A stretch of 64,000 nt of DNA from Shewanella electrica (GTDB lineage Bacteria > Pseudomonadota > Gammaproteobacteria > Enterobacterales > Shewanellaceae), in the NCBI RefSeq assembly GCF_022321485.1, contig NZ_JAKOGG010000004.1, positions 388,271 through 452,270 of the forward strand, written 5' to 3'. The notes beneath the pieces were generated by a model that was not told the DNA's origin, made no database searches, and saw nothing but the letters and a program-made list of their open reading frames with translations. Made by a program: the position numbers and the translations under genes. Numbering within the stretch: the first letter of the stretch is position 1; each line of letters starts with the position of its first letter. Shown in pieces: positions 1 through 8,739 of this stretch.

Positions 1-1
1 T

Positions 2-235
2 GATTATTTTGAATCTATTGATATAGGTTCTGGTAATACGGTGAAAGTAAAGGATTTTGTTAAATTAGTTGCGTCAATTACATCATCAAAATCAATAATA
101 GAGTTTGGTGCGATTCCGATGCGAGAGAATGAACTGATGTTTAGTTGTGCCGAAATACAACGAATTAAGTCGCTGGGATGGAAGCCGAAATATGATTTGG
201 TTAGTGCGATAAAAGATATGATTAATAAGGAATGA
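2..235 (+). CDS. C-terminal part of a short-chain epimerase/dehydratase, probably CDP-paratose synthase
   Basis: The reading frame is open from the first full codon, so the start lies outside the window and only about 77 C-terminal residues are visible. The pattern GSGNTV followed by a basic helix, then FGAIPMRENE and LGWKPKY, is the usual C-terminal signature of NAD(P)-dependent extended short-chain dehydrogenases acting on nucleotide sugars. The next gene is a very recognisable CDP-tyvelose 2-epimerase. In Salmonella and Yersinia the gene directly upstream of that epimerase is CDP-paratose synthase (rfbS/prt), so this is the most likely identity. That assignment rests on context more than on the fragment. 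The stop codon lies 2 bp before the preferred start of the next gene, which implies one transcript. Any other nucleotide-sugar epimerase remains possible. Confidence 0.6.
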   Translation, partial: DYFESIDIGSGNTVKVKDFVKLVASITSSKSIIEFGAIPMRENELMFSCAEIQRIKSLGWKPKYDLVSAIKDMINKE

Positions 236-237
236 GA

Positions 238-1257
238 ATGAAGCTGTTAATAACAGGTGGTTGTGGTTTTCTAGGAAGTAACTTAGCTTCTAATGCTATT
301 AAATTAGGGGTGGATGTAATCGTATTCGACAACCTATCAAGGTTTGGCTCTACTAGTAATTTAACTTGGTTACAATCTATAGGTGATTTTACTTTTGTTC
401 ATGGAGATATTAGAAATAAAAACGATGTAAATCGTCTTATAGAAAAATATATGCCAGATAATGTGTTTCATTTAGCTGGACAAGTTGCAATGACGACTTC
501 AATTGATAATCCGCAAATGGATTTTGAAGTTAACGTCGGAGGAACAGTAAATTTATTAGAGGCGATTCGTCATTATAATCCTGAATGTGGTATTATTTAT
601 TCTTCCACTAATAAAGTATATGGTGACCTAGAACAGTTTACCTATCGAGAAACTTCGACTCGTTACGAATGTATAGAAAAGCCAAATGGATTTGATGAAT
701 CAGTTCAGTTAAGTTTTCACTCGCCATACGGATGTTCAAAAGGAGCGGCAGACCAATATATGTTGGATTATCATCGTATATTCGGTTTGCATACAGTAGT
801 GTTTAGACATTCATCAATGTATGGAGGTCGCCAATTTGCTACCTACGATCAAGGATGGGTTGGCTGGTTTTGTCAAAAGGCGGTTGAAGCAAAAGCTGGA
901 AATAGGGAACCATTCACTATTTCTGGTAATGGAAAGCAAGTTCGAGATGTACTTCATGCTGAAGATATGATTTCTCTTTATTTCTGTGCGTTATCGAATA
1001 TCGATACAATCGCTGGAAATGCATTCAATATCGGTGGGACATTCGCCAATAGTTTTTCATTATTAGAGTTGTTTGATTATTTAAATAGTATTGCATCTGT
1101 TAAATTGTCGTACACCAAAATTCCTGTTCGGGAAAGCGATCAGAAAGTTTTTGTTTCAGATATATCTAAAGTCCAGTCATTAATTGGTTGGCAACCAAAA
1201 GTGAGCTCCCATGATGGAGTCAGTAGAATGTTCGAATGGTGTTCTCAAAAACAATGA
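238..1257 (+). CDS. rfbE: CDP-tyvelose (CDP-paratose) 2-epimerase
   Basis: This enzyme converts CDP-paratose to CDP-tyvelose, the donor of the 3,6-dideoxyhexose tyvelose in O-antigens, in the cytoplasm. The sequence has the nucleotide-binding motif TGGCGFLGSN at the N-terminus, a GQVAMTTSIDNP stretch and the catalytic YxxxK as YGCSK near residue 165. Stretches such as SSTNKVYGDLEQ, SSMYGGRQFATYDQGWVGWF and SGNGKQVRDVLHAEDMISLY match what I recall of Salmonella and Yersinia RfbE/Tyv almost residue for residue. The length of 339 aa fits the family. I prefer ATG 238 over ATG 232 because AAGGA at 227-231 gives normal spacing only to 238. The stop overlaps the wzx start as ATGA. Low GC, like its neighbours, suggests import with the O-antigen block. 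This is the most specific identification in the cluster. Confidence 0.9.
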   Translation: MKLLITGGCGFLGSNLASNAIKLGVDVIVFDNLSRFGSTSNLTWLQSIGDFTFVHGDIRNKNDVNRLIEKYMPDNVFHLAGQVAMTTSIDNPQMDFEVNVGGTVNLLEAIRHYNPECGIIYSSTNKVYGDLEQFTYRETSTRYECIEKPNGFDESVQLSFHSPYGCSKGAADQYMLDYHRIFGLHTVVFRHSSMYGGRQFATYDQGWVGWFCQKAVEAKAGNREPFTISGNGKQVRDVLHAEDMISLYFCALSNIDTIAGNAFNIGGTFANSFSLLELFDYLNSIASVKLSYTKIPVRESDQKVFVSDISKVQSLIGWQPKVSSHDGVSRMFEWCSQKQ

Positions 1258-2594
1258 GCAGATCTAAGAACTTATTAAGAAGTATAAAACTTTCATTTGC
1301 AGCAAAAGTTATTTCGCTGATGGTGTCACTTATGGTGACACCAATTCTGTATAGAACACTTGGTTCCGAAACATATGGAATATGGGCGACAATTTTGCCA
1401 ATATTTACATGGCTCTCATTTTTTGATCTTGGGATTGGTAATGGCCTCAGAAATGTTATTACAGAATGTGTTGCATCAAATGAATATTCAAAAGCAAGGA
1501 AATATATAGCTAACGCATTCATTGTTTGTACAATTGTCAGTTTTGCGGTAACTTCTCTTCTCGTAATAATATTCTCAGTTCTATATTTTTTTCCGAATTT
1601 AGTGGATTTAAATTTCGGTGAAGATGTGCAGTATGCTATTTTACTCGTAGTTATTGCTGCTATAATTTCATTTGTGTTGGGGTTGGTCAATAACCTTTAT
1701 CATTCACTGCAACAGTCTCATTATGTGACGTATGGGCAGCTAATCAATAGTTGTTGCATATTCCTAATGTTAATCCCAGTTTATTTTGATTTTTTCCATA
1801 ATGACATTCTTTTTACAGCTGCTGTTTATTCTGTATCTCTAATTTTGTCATTGTTTATATTGACATATCGATTTTTTAGAGAGCATAGATCGCTATTGCC
1901 TTCTTTATTAGATATCAACTTGAATCCAAAATATATGTTGCTTAAAGTAGGTTTAGCATTTCTAATCCTGCAGCTATCTTCATTAATTATATTTTCCTCA
2001 GACAAGTTGATAATAACAACATTCGTGGGCCCAGTGGAAACTTCAAGTTATGATATTGCATATAAATATTTCAGTGTTGTTATATTTATGCAATCAATAT
2101 TGACTACGCCTACATGGGGAGCTATAGCGGACGCTATAGCTAAAAAAGATTCAACATGGATTTCTAAAGCAGTTAAAATTCAACTTTTCGGTTTTTCAGT
2201 AATTCTAATGGTTCTTTTAGGAATGTTGGTTTTTTCTGAGACTGCTTTTAAAGTATGGATTGGCTCGGATTTTGACATAACACGGAGTATTTTATTATGG
2301 ATGGTAATTTTTATTGTAGTTATGTCATGGAATAATATTTTTTCTGCATTGTTAAGTGGAGCAGGGATATTGAAATTTCAGGTCTATCTGGCTTTGTTAG
2401 CAGTTTTAATCAATGTGCCGCTATCTATCTCTCTTTTGCTATATTATAAGCTTTCAGCTGAATCTGTTCTTATCTCAAGTTCAATTAGCTTATCTTTTTT
2501 TGCATTAATTTCCCCATTCGTTTTTAAAAATAAGATTCGTGAGGTTAAAGTAAGTGCTATTGACCATTGCAATTCCAACATACAATCGTCTTAA
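1254..2594 (+). CDS. wzx: Wzx-type O-unit flippase
   Basis: This is a 446-residue, strongly hydrophobic protein with about 12-14 predicted membrane helices along its whole length. The N-terminal stretch AAKVISLMVSLMVTPILYRTLGSETYGIW, here cited only for its GSETYGIW end, and FFDLGIGNGLRN are typical of the polysaccharide transport (MATE/PST) superfamily that flips undecaprenyl-linked O-units across the inner membrane. The ATG at 1254 overlaps the rfbE stop (ATGA), indicating translational coupling; longer in-frame starts at 1236 would run further into rfbE. In Salmonella the flippase also follows rfbE directly, so gene order supports the call. The 3' end overlaps the next glycosyltransferase by 41 bp. 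Flippases diverge quickly, so the O-unit it handles cannot be read from sequence. Confidence 0.85.
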   Translation: MSRSKNLLRSIKLSFAAKVISLMVSLMVTPILYRTLGSETYGIWATILPIFTWLSFFDLGIGNGLRNVITECVASNEYSKARKYIANAFIVCTIVSFAVTSLLVIIFSVLYFFPNLVDLNFGEDVQYAILLVVIAAIISFVLGLVNNLYHSLQQSHYVTYGQLINSCCIFLMLIPVYFDFFHNDILFTAAVYSVSLILSLFILTYRFFREHRSLLPSLLDINLNPKYMLLKVGLAFLILQLSSLIIFSSDKLIITTFVGPVETSSYDIAYKYFSVVIFMQSILTTPTWGAIADAIAKKDSTWISKAVKIQLFGFSVILMVLLGMLVFSETAFKVWIGSDFDITRSILLWMVIFIVVMSWNNIFSALLSGAGILKFQVYLALLAVLINVPLSISLLLYYKLSAESVLISSSISLSFFALISPFVFKNKIREVKVSAIDHCNSNIQSS

Positions 2595-3579
2595 ATTCCT
2601 ATCTCAAACGATCGATGCGTTATTACCTCAGATATTAGCTCGTCCTAATGCTGAAATCGAATTGCTTATCTGTGATAATGCGTCGCAAGATGGAACCTGT
2701 GAATATTTAACGACACTGAGTAAAGCTTATTCATTTGTAAAAGTTCATAATGAGGATAGCAACTTAGGGATAGACGCTAATATTCATAACTGCTCCGTTT
2801 TCGCAAGTGGAGAGTATGTGTTTACATTGTCTGATGACGACATTCCTGAAAACGATACAATAAGTGAAATAATTGATAATATTAAAAATATTAAATTAGC
2901 CGGTGATAAACCTACATTCATGTTTCTTAATGGTTATGTTTTTTCGGGTGAATATAATTCTTCTTTACCAAAAAATGATAGGATTTTCTTAGAAAATAGT
3001 AAGGATATTACGTTTAAAGATCGAAATGAGTTTGTTAGCCATATTGGTGTATGGGCAACATTTGTTTCATCCTTTGTATATAATCGAGAGTGTTGGCTTA
3101 GAGCTGCAGAAGATAAAAGATTTATTGGGACAGATATTTATTTAGCTTATGTTTTATATTCTATGCTTAGATATTGCGACAAAATGATTATAATATCAAA
3201 CCCAGTAATAGCAATTAGAGCGCAGTATACTGGTAATTATAGGATATTAAAGGCGTTTTGCGTTGAATGGAATAATTTGCTTAATAACGTTGCTACAACC
3301 GAATGGGGTTATTCTAAGCTTGGGAATAGAAAAATTTTTTCGAAAACTTTTTTTAGCAATTTGATTAATAAAGTTATTGATATAAAAAGATCAAGTTATA
3401 TGATTCCACGTGATGATAGAGTCGCAGTTATGTTATCTTTGCATAATTTTCCTGTTGAACGCTTGGTAATGCGCACCTTGTTCTTTCTTAATTATCATGG
3501 TGTTATTATCTTTAATAAAATAATTACTATATTAGGTATTAGGACAAATAACTTTCTGTTGGGAGGTAAAAATGACTAA
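2554..3579 (+). CDS. Family 2 glycosyltransferase
   Basis: The N-terminus LTIAIPTYNRLKFL begins a GT-A fold of glycosyltransferase family 2, followed by ICDNASQDGT (nucleotide-binding loop) and SDDDIPEN, which supplies the DxD-like metal and nucleotide site. The C-terminal part has a basic, hydrophobic character suggesting membrane association. The protein should add one sugar from a nucleotide donor to the undecaprenyl-linked O-unit on the cytoplasmic face. GTG 2554 is preferred because GAGGTT sits just upstream at 2541-2546 and the conserved strand starts right after it; TTG 2560 is an alternative. It overlaps wzx by 41 bp and the next gene by 8 bp. It does not resemble the Salmonella WbaV tyvelosyltransferase, which as I recall is a different fold family, so donor and acceptor are unknown. 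Confidence 0.8.
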   Translation: MLLTIAIPTYNRLKFLSQTIDALLPQILARPNAEIELLICDNASQDGTCEYLTTLSKAYSFVKVHNEDSNLGIDANIHNCSVFASGEYVFTLSDDDIPENDTISEIIDNIKNIKLAGDKPTFMFLNGYVFSGEYNSSLPKNDRIFLENSKDITFKDRNEFVSHIGVWATFVSSFVYNRECWLRAAEDKRFIGTDIYLAYVLYSMLRYCDKMIIISNPVIAIRAQYTGNYRILKAFCVEWNNLLNNVATTEWGYSKLGNRKIFSKTFFSNLINKVIDIKRSSYMIPRDDRVAVMLSLHNFPVERLVMRTLFFLNYHGVIIFNKIITILGIRTNNFLLGGKND

Positions 3580-4666
3580 GGTTGTTGCATTTTATCTACC
3601 TCAATTTCATCAAATTCCTGAGAATGATAAGTGGTGGGGTGAGGGGTTCACTGAGTGGACAAATGTTAAGAAGGCTAAACCACTTTTTAACGGTCATAAC
3701 CAGCCAAGAATACCATTAAATAATAATTATTATGATTTGTCATCTGCCAAAACTTTGGAATGGCAGGCATCGTTGATGAATAATTATGGTATCGATGGTA
3801 TGTGTTTCTATCACTACTGGTTCGGTGGTAAAACTCTTCTCGAGAAGCCTTTGGAAAACTTATTGGAGAATCCCTCAATAAATATGCCATTTTGCTTAGC
3901 TTGGGCTAATGAGCCTTGGACCAGAGCTTGGGATGGCGGTGATAAAGAAGTTATTATGGAACAGCACTATGGAAGTCAATCGGATTGGGAGGCCCACTTT
4001 GATTACCTTTATAATGCATTCAAAGATATACGATACTTAACGTATGAAGGGAAGCCAATTTTTATTATTTATCGCGCTCAGAGCATTCCTGATCTGGAAA
4101 AAATGCTTATTTTTTGGCAAGAGCTTGCAAAAAATAAAGGTTTGTCTGGCATACATTTTGTCCGAATGAATACAGGATTCTCTAACGAGCAATGCGGCTT
4201 AAGTGGTATTACTGCCCAACTGGATTTCGAGCCGATGTACTCACTCACGCATTCTCTTAAGTTAGTTAGCCGGATCAGACGTTTTCTCAGAAAAAGGTTT
4301 CGTATTTTCCTTAATTTATTTTTGGAAAGAAAGTTGCCAATTGACGTGGTTGATTACCAAGCAATATGGGACCAGATTTTAGCTCGAGATATTACCGGAA
4401 ATACTTATCCAGGCGCGTTTGTTGGTTGGGACAATACTCCAAGAAAAGGTAGTAGAGGATTAATTGTCAAGGGAAGTTCAGCTGGTAATTTTAGGAAAAA
4501 CTTCACCATTCAGTACAATCGTTGTGTAGAGAGTAATGCAGAGTTTATTTTTATAAATGCTTGGAATGAGTGGGCCGAAGGGACTTATTTGGAACCTGAT
4601 ATTGAAAATCAGTATGAATATTTGGAGGTTATTCGTAATGTTAAAGCTGATAATGATATTAACTGA
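3572..4666 (+). CDS. WbsX-family glycosyltransferase-like protein
   Basis: The N-terminus VVAFYLPQFHQIPENDKWWG with EGFTEWTNV is the hallmark of the WbsX family (Glyco_tran_WbsX, related to glycoside hydrolase family 99-like proteins) found in O-antigen and capsule loci. Further conserved pieces are CFYHYWFGGKTLLEKP, LAWANEPWTRAWDG and, near the C-terminus, FINAWNEWAEG. The length of 364 aa is normal for this family. A strong ribosome-binding site GGGAGG at about 3559-3565 supports ATG 3572, which overlaps the preceding gene by 8 bp. Family members are annotated as lipopolysaccharide biosynthesis proteins, but the reaction is poorly defined: they may transfer, trim or remodel sugars. Family membership is secure; function is not. 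Confidence 0.85.
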   Translation: MTKVVAFYLPQFHQIPENDKWWGEGFTEWTNVKKAKPLFNGHNQPRIPLNNNYYDLSSAKTLEWQASLMNNYGIDGMCFYHYWFGGKTLLEKPLENLLENPSINMPFCLAWANEPWTRAWDGGDKEVIMEQHYGSQSDWEAHFDYLYNAFKDIRYLTYEGKPIFIIYRAQSIPDLEKMLIFWQELAKNKGLSGIHFVRMNTGFSNEQCGLSGITAQLDFEPMYSLTHSLKLVSRIRRFLRKRFRIFLNLFLERKLPIDVVDYQAIWDQILARDITGNTYPGAFVGWDNTPRKGSRGLIVKGSSAGNFRKNFTIQYNRCVESNAEFIFINAWNEWAEGTYLEPDIENQYEYLEVIRNVKADNDIN

Positions 4667-4685
4667 TTAATATCTCGGAGTTTTC

Positions 4686-5729
4686 TTGAAAAAAATATTG
4701 TTAGTTATGCCCAAATTTTTTGACTACGAGATGCGTTTTGCTGAAAGCTTGTCGAAAATGGGGGACGTCGTATCTGTAGTCTATGACGAAAATAAGTTCT
4801 TTTTGCCTAGAATTCACATTAGGGTTTTTCTTTTAATTATTAGGTTTATTTTATCTTGTGTTGATTGTTATTGGCTTTGGAAAAAATATTATAGACTCGC
4901 AAGCGTTTTCAGCTTGAGATATGCATCTAGTAGCGGATTTGAAAAGTATATCTTGGAACATATTCCTGTAAAACAAGTAGATTTGGTGGTTGTAGTTAAA
5001 GGTTTCGGTTTTAGTTCGGGACTGGTACAAGAAATAAAGGAAAAATGCAAGCCTGAACGTATGGTTCTTTATCAATGGGATATCATTGATCGATTCCCGC
5101 AAGTTATTGAAATATATAGTCTCTTCGACAGGGTTTTTACTTTTGAACGTAATGATCTTGAAAAGTGGCGAGGGTCTTTATACCTTCCTACTCCAGTAGA
5201 TATGACTAGAATTATATCAATTTCTAAAGAGTTAATTAATAAAGAAAGCCCTAAAATTGATTTTTGTTATGTTGGTTCATTTACTTTTTACAGATTTTTT
5301 AAGCTGAAGGCGCTGAAGCGCAATTTGAAGAAATCTCATTGTAAGTTTACTTTTATTTTAGTTACAAAGAGTAAGTTGTTGTCTCGGATTTTTCCAGATG
5401 TTTCAAATGAAGTTATAACTGAAACGGAGCGAGTAAAACTCTACCTTAATTCAAAGTATGTCGTTGAACTTGGACACCCCGGACAGACGGGGTTAACCCA
5501 AAGATGCTTAGAAAGTTTTGTGTGTCAGAGACCTGTATATTATGTCGGCGATTATAATAAGCTGAGTTTGGATGCTCATTTCTCTAAATTTATTTTTGGA
5601 CGTGGACAAGTTGCTTTTTCAATGGAGATAAATGATGGATCTATAAGCGAGGTTTTTAAAGGTGAAAACAATCGCTTTCTAGATTGTTATTCATATGATT
5701 ACTGGGCTGATAGGGTAACTAATAGTTGA
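4686..5729 (+). CDS. Putative glycosyltransferase, CgeB-like
   Basis: This 347-residue protein starts with a strand-loop MKKILLVMPKFFDYE and has no signal peptide, although a hydrophobic segment lies near residues 45-62. Toward the C-terminus the motif GHPGQTGLTQRCLE is the feature I recognise from CgeB-like and capsular-polysaccharide proteins that are thought to be GT-B glycosyltransferases. The TTG at 4686 is supported by CGGAG at 4676-4680; there is no in-frame ATG nearby. It lies 19 bp after the WbsX-family gene and its stop overlaps the next start by one base, so it is part of the same transcript. The sugar it handles is unknown, and the family assignment is moderately secure only. Confidence 0.6.
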   Translation: MKKILLVMPKFFDYEMRFAESLSKMGDVVSVVYDENKFFLPRIHIRVFLLIIRFILSCVDCYWLWKKYYRLASVFSLRYASSSGFEKYILEHIPVKQVDLVVVVKGFGFSSGLVQEIKEKCKPERMVLYQWDIIDRFPQVIEIYSLFDRVFTFERNDLEKWRGSLYLPTPVDMTRIISISKELINKESPKIDFCYVGSFTFYRFFKLKALKRNLKKSHCKFTFILVTKSKLLSRIFPDVSNEVITETERVKLYLNSKYVVELGHPGQTGLTQRCLESFVCQRPVYYVGDYNKLSLDAHFSKFIFGRGQVAFSMEINDGSISEVFKGENNRFLDCYSYDYWADRVTNS

Positions 5730-6931
5730 TGAATAAGCTAAATGTTAAAATCTCCAGAAGTATTATCTTCGAACCGCTATTTGTTTTTTCGGGTATTTGG
5801 TTATTTGTTCTAGTTTTGTATGGTCTTCAATACTCTAGTTTGCTGATTTTTGAATTTATAGATGTTGCAATGTACGTTTTGTTTATTATAGGGAGTTTTT
5901 TTGTTGGGTGGCTAGCGATATTTATATATGAGGGGCGATTTCACAGTCGTGTTGTTGGTTTAAATATTGAACGTTATGATCTGAAAATTAATTTGAGTGA
6001 TAATTTTCTATTGAGATTAAAACTTAAGATAAGGTGTTTTTTCGGAATTTGGCTTTTGATAACTCTAATTGAAATTGTTTATTGTTCCGGTGTCCCAATT
6101 GTTTGGTTGATTTTAAAGAACGGTAAAACTTACTTTGATTTTGGTTTGCCTAGTGTTCATGGTTTCTTAAACTCCCTGCTACTGACACTGTCTTTAGTCT
6201 CATATTTTGTTTATGTGTATACAGGGGAAAGAAAATATTTATTAGTTCCAGTGTTCACATGTTTATGGAGTGTGATTGTTATTTCCCGTAATCTACTAAT
6301 AGTAAATATTTTTCAGCTGATATTAATTCATTTTTCATTTCGCAAGATGAATTTAAAGAAAATTTTTCCTGTGGTCGTATTGTTTTTATTTCTAATTTTT
6401 ATTTTCGGTGTCGTAGGCGATGCGCGTAGTGGTCGTGATGCTTTTTTAGCATTAGCTATGGCTACGGATAATTATCCAACTTGGTTGCCCTCCGGTTTTT
6501 TGTGGGTATACATGTACCTTACGACTCCAGTCAACAACCTAGTAAATGCATTTGTCAATAGTGTTCCAAATTATGACTGGTCTTTAAGAGAATCTACGTC
6601 GATGCTTTTACCATCAGTAATTAGAGGGATGATATATAGTGATAACTATGCGAATTTTACACAGAACTTAGTTTCGGAAGCGTTCAATGTTAGTTCGGCA
6701 TTTATAAACCCATATAAGGATATTGGAGCCTTTGGTGTGTTTTTTTTAGCATCTATAGCTGGTTTTTTTTCAAGGGTTTTCTACAAGAATAGAACACCGT
6801 TTGCTTTTTTTGGATTCGCCATATTAAGTCAGTGTAATATATTAAGTGTTTTTTATAATCATTATATGTATTTACCAGTAGTATTTCAGTTGGTTTTAGT
6901 GAGATTTGTTTTTTTAGGTAATTTTAAGTGA
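5729..6931 (+). CDS. wzy: Wzy-like O-antigen polymerase
   Basis: A 400-residue integral membrane protein with about 10-12 predicted hydrophobic helices, a larger polar loop in the C-terminal half (roughly residues 225-325, containing DARSGRDAFLA) and a low-GC gene. This topology, in a cluster that has a Wzx flippase but no ABC exporter, fits the Wzy polymerase that joins O-units in the periplasm. The loop arrangement resembles the oligosaccharide repeat-unit polymerase type. Wzy proteins share little sequence identity, so the call is from topology and position. The ATG 5729 overlaps the previous stop in a TGATG; TTG 5726 is an alternative start. The gene is followed by a 27-bp gap before the next glycosyltransferase. 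Confidence 0.75.
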   Translation: MNKLNVKISRSIIFEPLFVFSGIWLFVLVLYGLQYSSLLIFEFIDVAMYVLFIIGSFFVGWLAIFIYEGRFHSRVVGLNIERYDLKINLSDNFLLRLKLKIRCFFGIWLLITLIEIVYCSGVPIVWLILKNGKTYFDFGLPSVHGFLNSLLLTLSLVSYFVYVYTGERKYLLVPVFTCLWSVIVISRNLLIVNIFQLILIHFSFRKMNLKKIFPVVVLFLFLIFIFGVVGDARSGRDAFLALAMATDNYPTWLPSGFLWVYMYLTTPVNNLVNAFVNSVPNYDWSLRESTSMLLPSVIRGMIYSDNYANFTQNLVSEAFNVSSAFINPYKDIGAFGVFFLASIAGFFSRVFYKNRTPFAFFGFAILSQCNILSVFYNHYMYLPVVFQLVLVRFVFLGNFK

Positions 6932-6958
6932 CTTGTTTAACCTAGGGGGAGATATTTT

Positions 6959-7795
6959 TTGTGTTATTTTAATTCTAGTAAAGTCGTTTTCGATAATCTA
7001 AGTGAAGCTAAACCTAGTTTGTCAATTTTGGTGAGAATGAAAAACGAAGCTAGGCTACTACCTTTTTTTCTAGCCTCATTATCCAGACAGAATTTTTTCG
7101 GTTGTTATGAGGTTATATTCCTAGATAGTGGAAGTTTTGACGATTCAATTGAAATTGTAAAAAAATGGGGTGGAAATGTTAAGATTTTATCAATTAATGC
7201 GACAGAGTTTAGTTTTTCTAAAACTTGCAACTATCTTGTAAATCAAGCTAGAAGTGATTTATGTTTATTTTTTTCTGCTCATGTAGAGTTACTTTCTTCT
7301 GATTTTTTAAATGAAGTGCTTCTTGAATTCAATGCAGGGAATCGTATAGGTTTTTTTAGACAAGTAGTAAATCATAATGCTGGATACTCTTTATATGAAT
7401 CAATTTTTCTGAATAAAACGTTTCCTAAGCGGAAAGTAAATAATCAATTATGTTTTAGTAACGCCGGCTCATTTTCAGCTAAAGAAATATTAGAGGAGTA
7501 CCCATTTCCAAATGTTGAGGCTAGCGAGGATAATGCTTGGGCAAAACTTGTGTTGAATAAGGGATTCGAGATATGTTACTTTCCAGATTTGGAGATCGCT
7601 CATTCTCATAATGAATCTTTCGAGCAGATAACGCGTCGAGTTAGAATCAATAAACTTGCTAGATTTGGCGCTAGGAAATGTTATTTAAAAGCGTTTTTTA
7701 AGTTTATAAAAATATTCTTAGTTTTGTTTCTTTCATCATTTGATAGAGTTTTGGCTTATCGATATGCACTCGCTCACAGTAAGGGGTATTTGTGA
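6959..7795 (+). CDS. Family 2 glycosyltransferase
   Basis: The conserved start LSILVRMKNEARLLPFFLASL, then EVIFLDSGSFDDSIEI and the FSAHVELL segment, mark a glycosyltransferase family 2 domain of the rhamnosyltransferase-like type. The FSFSKTCNY segment replaces the FNHGGTRN type motif of related enzymes. ASEDNAWA near residue 190 is likely the ED/acceptor-base motif. The protein is 278 aa, with a hydrophobic C-terminal stretch at about residues 240-258 that may anchor it to the membrane. The TTG at 6959 has AGGGGGA at 6944-6950 upstream at good spacing. Its last bases overlap the next glycosyltransferase (GTGA), so the two are translationally coupled and probably act consecutively on the O-unit. 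Donor and acceptor are unknown. Confidence 0.75.
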   Translation: MCYFNSSKVVFDNLSEAKPSLSILVRMKNEARLLPFFLASLSRQNFFGCYEVIFLDSGSFDDSIEIVKKWGGNVKILSINATEFSFSKTCNYLVNQARSDLCLFFSAHVELLSSDFLNEVLLEFNAGNRIGFFRQVVNHNAGYSLYESIFLNKTFPKRKVNNQLCFSNAGSFSAKEILEEYPFPNVEASEDNAWAKLVLNKGFEICYFPDLEIAHSHNESFEQITRRVRINKLARFGARKCYLKAFFKFIKIFLVLFLSSFDRVLAYRYALAHSKGYL

Positions 7796-8727
7796 ACGGT
7801 ATAAAGAATGTTGGAGTTGTTATTCCTACCTATAACGCTGGTGAAAATTTTAATCTATTACTTGAATCTTTGTATAAACAAGATGACATAGATATTAAGT
7901 TGCTAGTTATCGACTCTCAATCTGACGATGGCACGGTTGGTAAAACTGCAAATTATCCTGATATTGAAGTGCTGGGAATAAGTAAATCTGATTTTAATCA
8001 TGGTGGAACTAGAAATATTGGCTTAAATTTTTTTAAAGAACGTGGTTTCGATATAGTTGTTTTTTTGACGCAAGATGTTATTTTGCAAGGAAATAAATCA
8101 TTATTTAATTTAGTTAATGCTTTAAATGACCATAGTGTATGCGCCGTTAGTGGCCGTCAGGTTCCACATATAGACGCTAATCCTTTAGCATCTCATGCAA
8201 GGATATTTAATTACCCTGAATTTAGTTGTTGCAACACTTATTTGGATCATACCGCAAAAGGCTTGAAAGTTGCTTTTATATCTAATTCATATGCAGCTTA
8301 TCGGATTGATGTGTTAACTCGTTTGGGCGGCTTTCCCTCAAATACTATCTTAGCTGAAGATATGTTTGTCGCAGCGAAAGCTCTTCTAGCTAACTACAAA
8401 GTAGCATATCAGGCTGATGCAGTAGTTCAACATTCTCATAATTATTCTCCAATTCAAGAGTTTAAACGCTATTTTGATATAGGCGTTTTTCATGCATGTG
8501 AGCCATGGATCCAAGAAAAACTAGGTGGTGCACATGGAGAAGGGGCAAAATTTGTTAAGTCTGAGTTGGCGTATCTTTGGAGGCATTCGCCGAGCTGGAT
8601 TCCTTATGCATTTGTTACGACATTTTGTAAATTTTTAGGCTATAAGTTCGGGTTGAATTATAAACACATCCCAACTGCATTGAGGCCGAAGTTTGGAATG
8701 TATAAAAGCTATTGGAATCAGCAGTAA
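7792..8727 (+). CDS. Rhamnosyltransferase-like family 2 glycosyltransferase
   Basis: The protein has VGVVIPTYNAG at residue 7, LVIDSQSDDGTV (nucleotide-binding), FNHGGTRN near residue 65 and FLTQDVIL (DxD-like site), followed by LAEDMFVAAKAL. The FNHGGTRN plus TQD arrangement is characteristic of the rhamnosyltransferases of O-antigen loci, such as the WbaN type. This matches the dTDP-L-rhamnose genes downstream at 10874-14353. GTG 7792 overlaps the previous stop. It is the last intact gene of the AT-rich block: base composition changes within about 20 bp of its stop, where the manB remnant begins. The rhamnose assignment is an inference from motif style plus pathway context. Confidence 0.75.
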   Translation: MNGIKNVGVVIPTYNAGENFNLLLESLYKQDDIDIKLLVIDSQSDDGTVGKTANYPDIEVLGISKSDFNHGGTRNIGLNFFKERGFDIVVFLTQDVILQGNKSLFNLVNALNDHSVCAVSGRQVPHIDANPLASHARIFNYPEFSCCNTYLDHTAKGLKVAFISNSYAAYRIDVLTRLGGFPSNTILAEDMFVAAKALLANYKVAYQADAVVQHSHNYSPIQEFKRYFDIGVFHACEPWIQEKLGGAHGEGAKFVKSELAYLWRHSPSWIPYAFVTTFCKFLGYKFGLNYKHIPTALRPKFGMYKSYWNQQ

Positions 8728-8739
8728 TTACTATTGTCG

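Noticed and set aside
1236-1253. Longer wzx start six codons upstream
   Set aside because: It lies further inside rfbE; the ATG at 1254 makes the usual ATGA overlap.
2554-3579. Identification of this glycosyltransferase as the tyvelosyltransferase WbaV
   Set aside because: As I recall WbaV is a GT-B type protein, while this one has a GT-A family 2 start; no specific similarity can be claimed.
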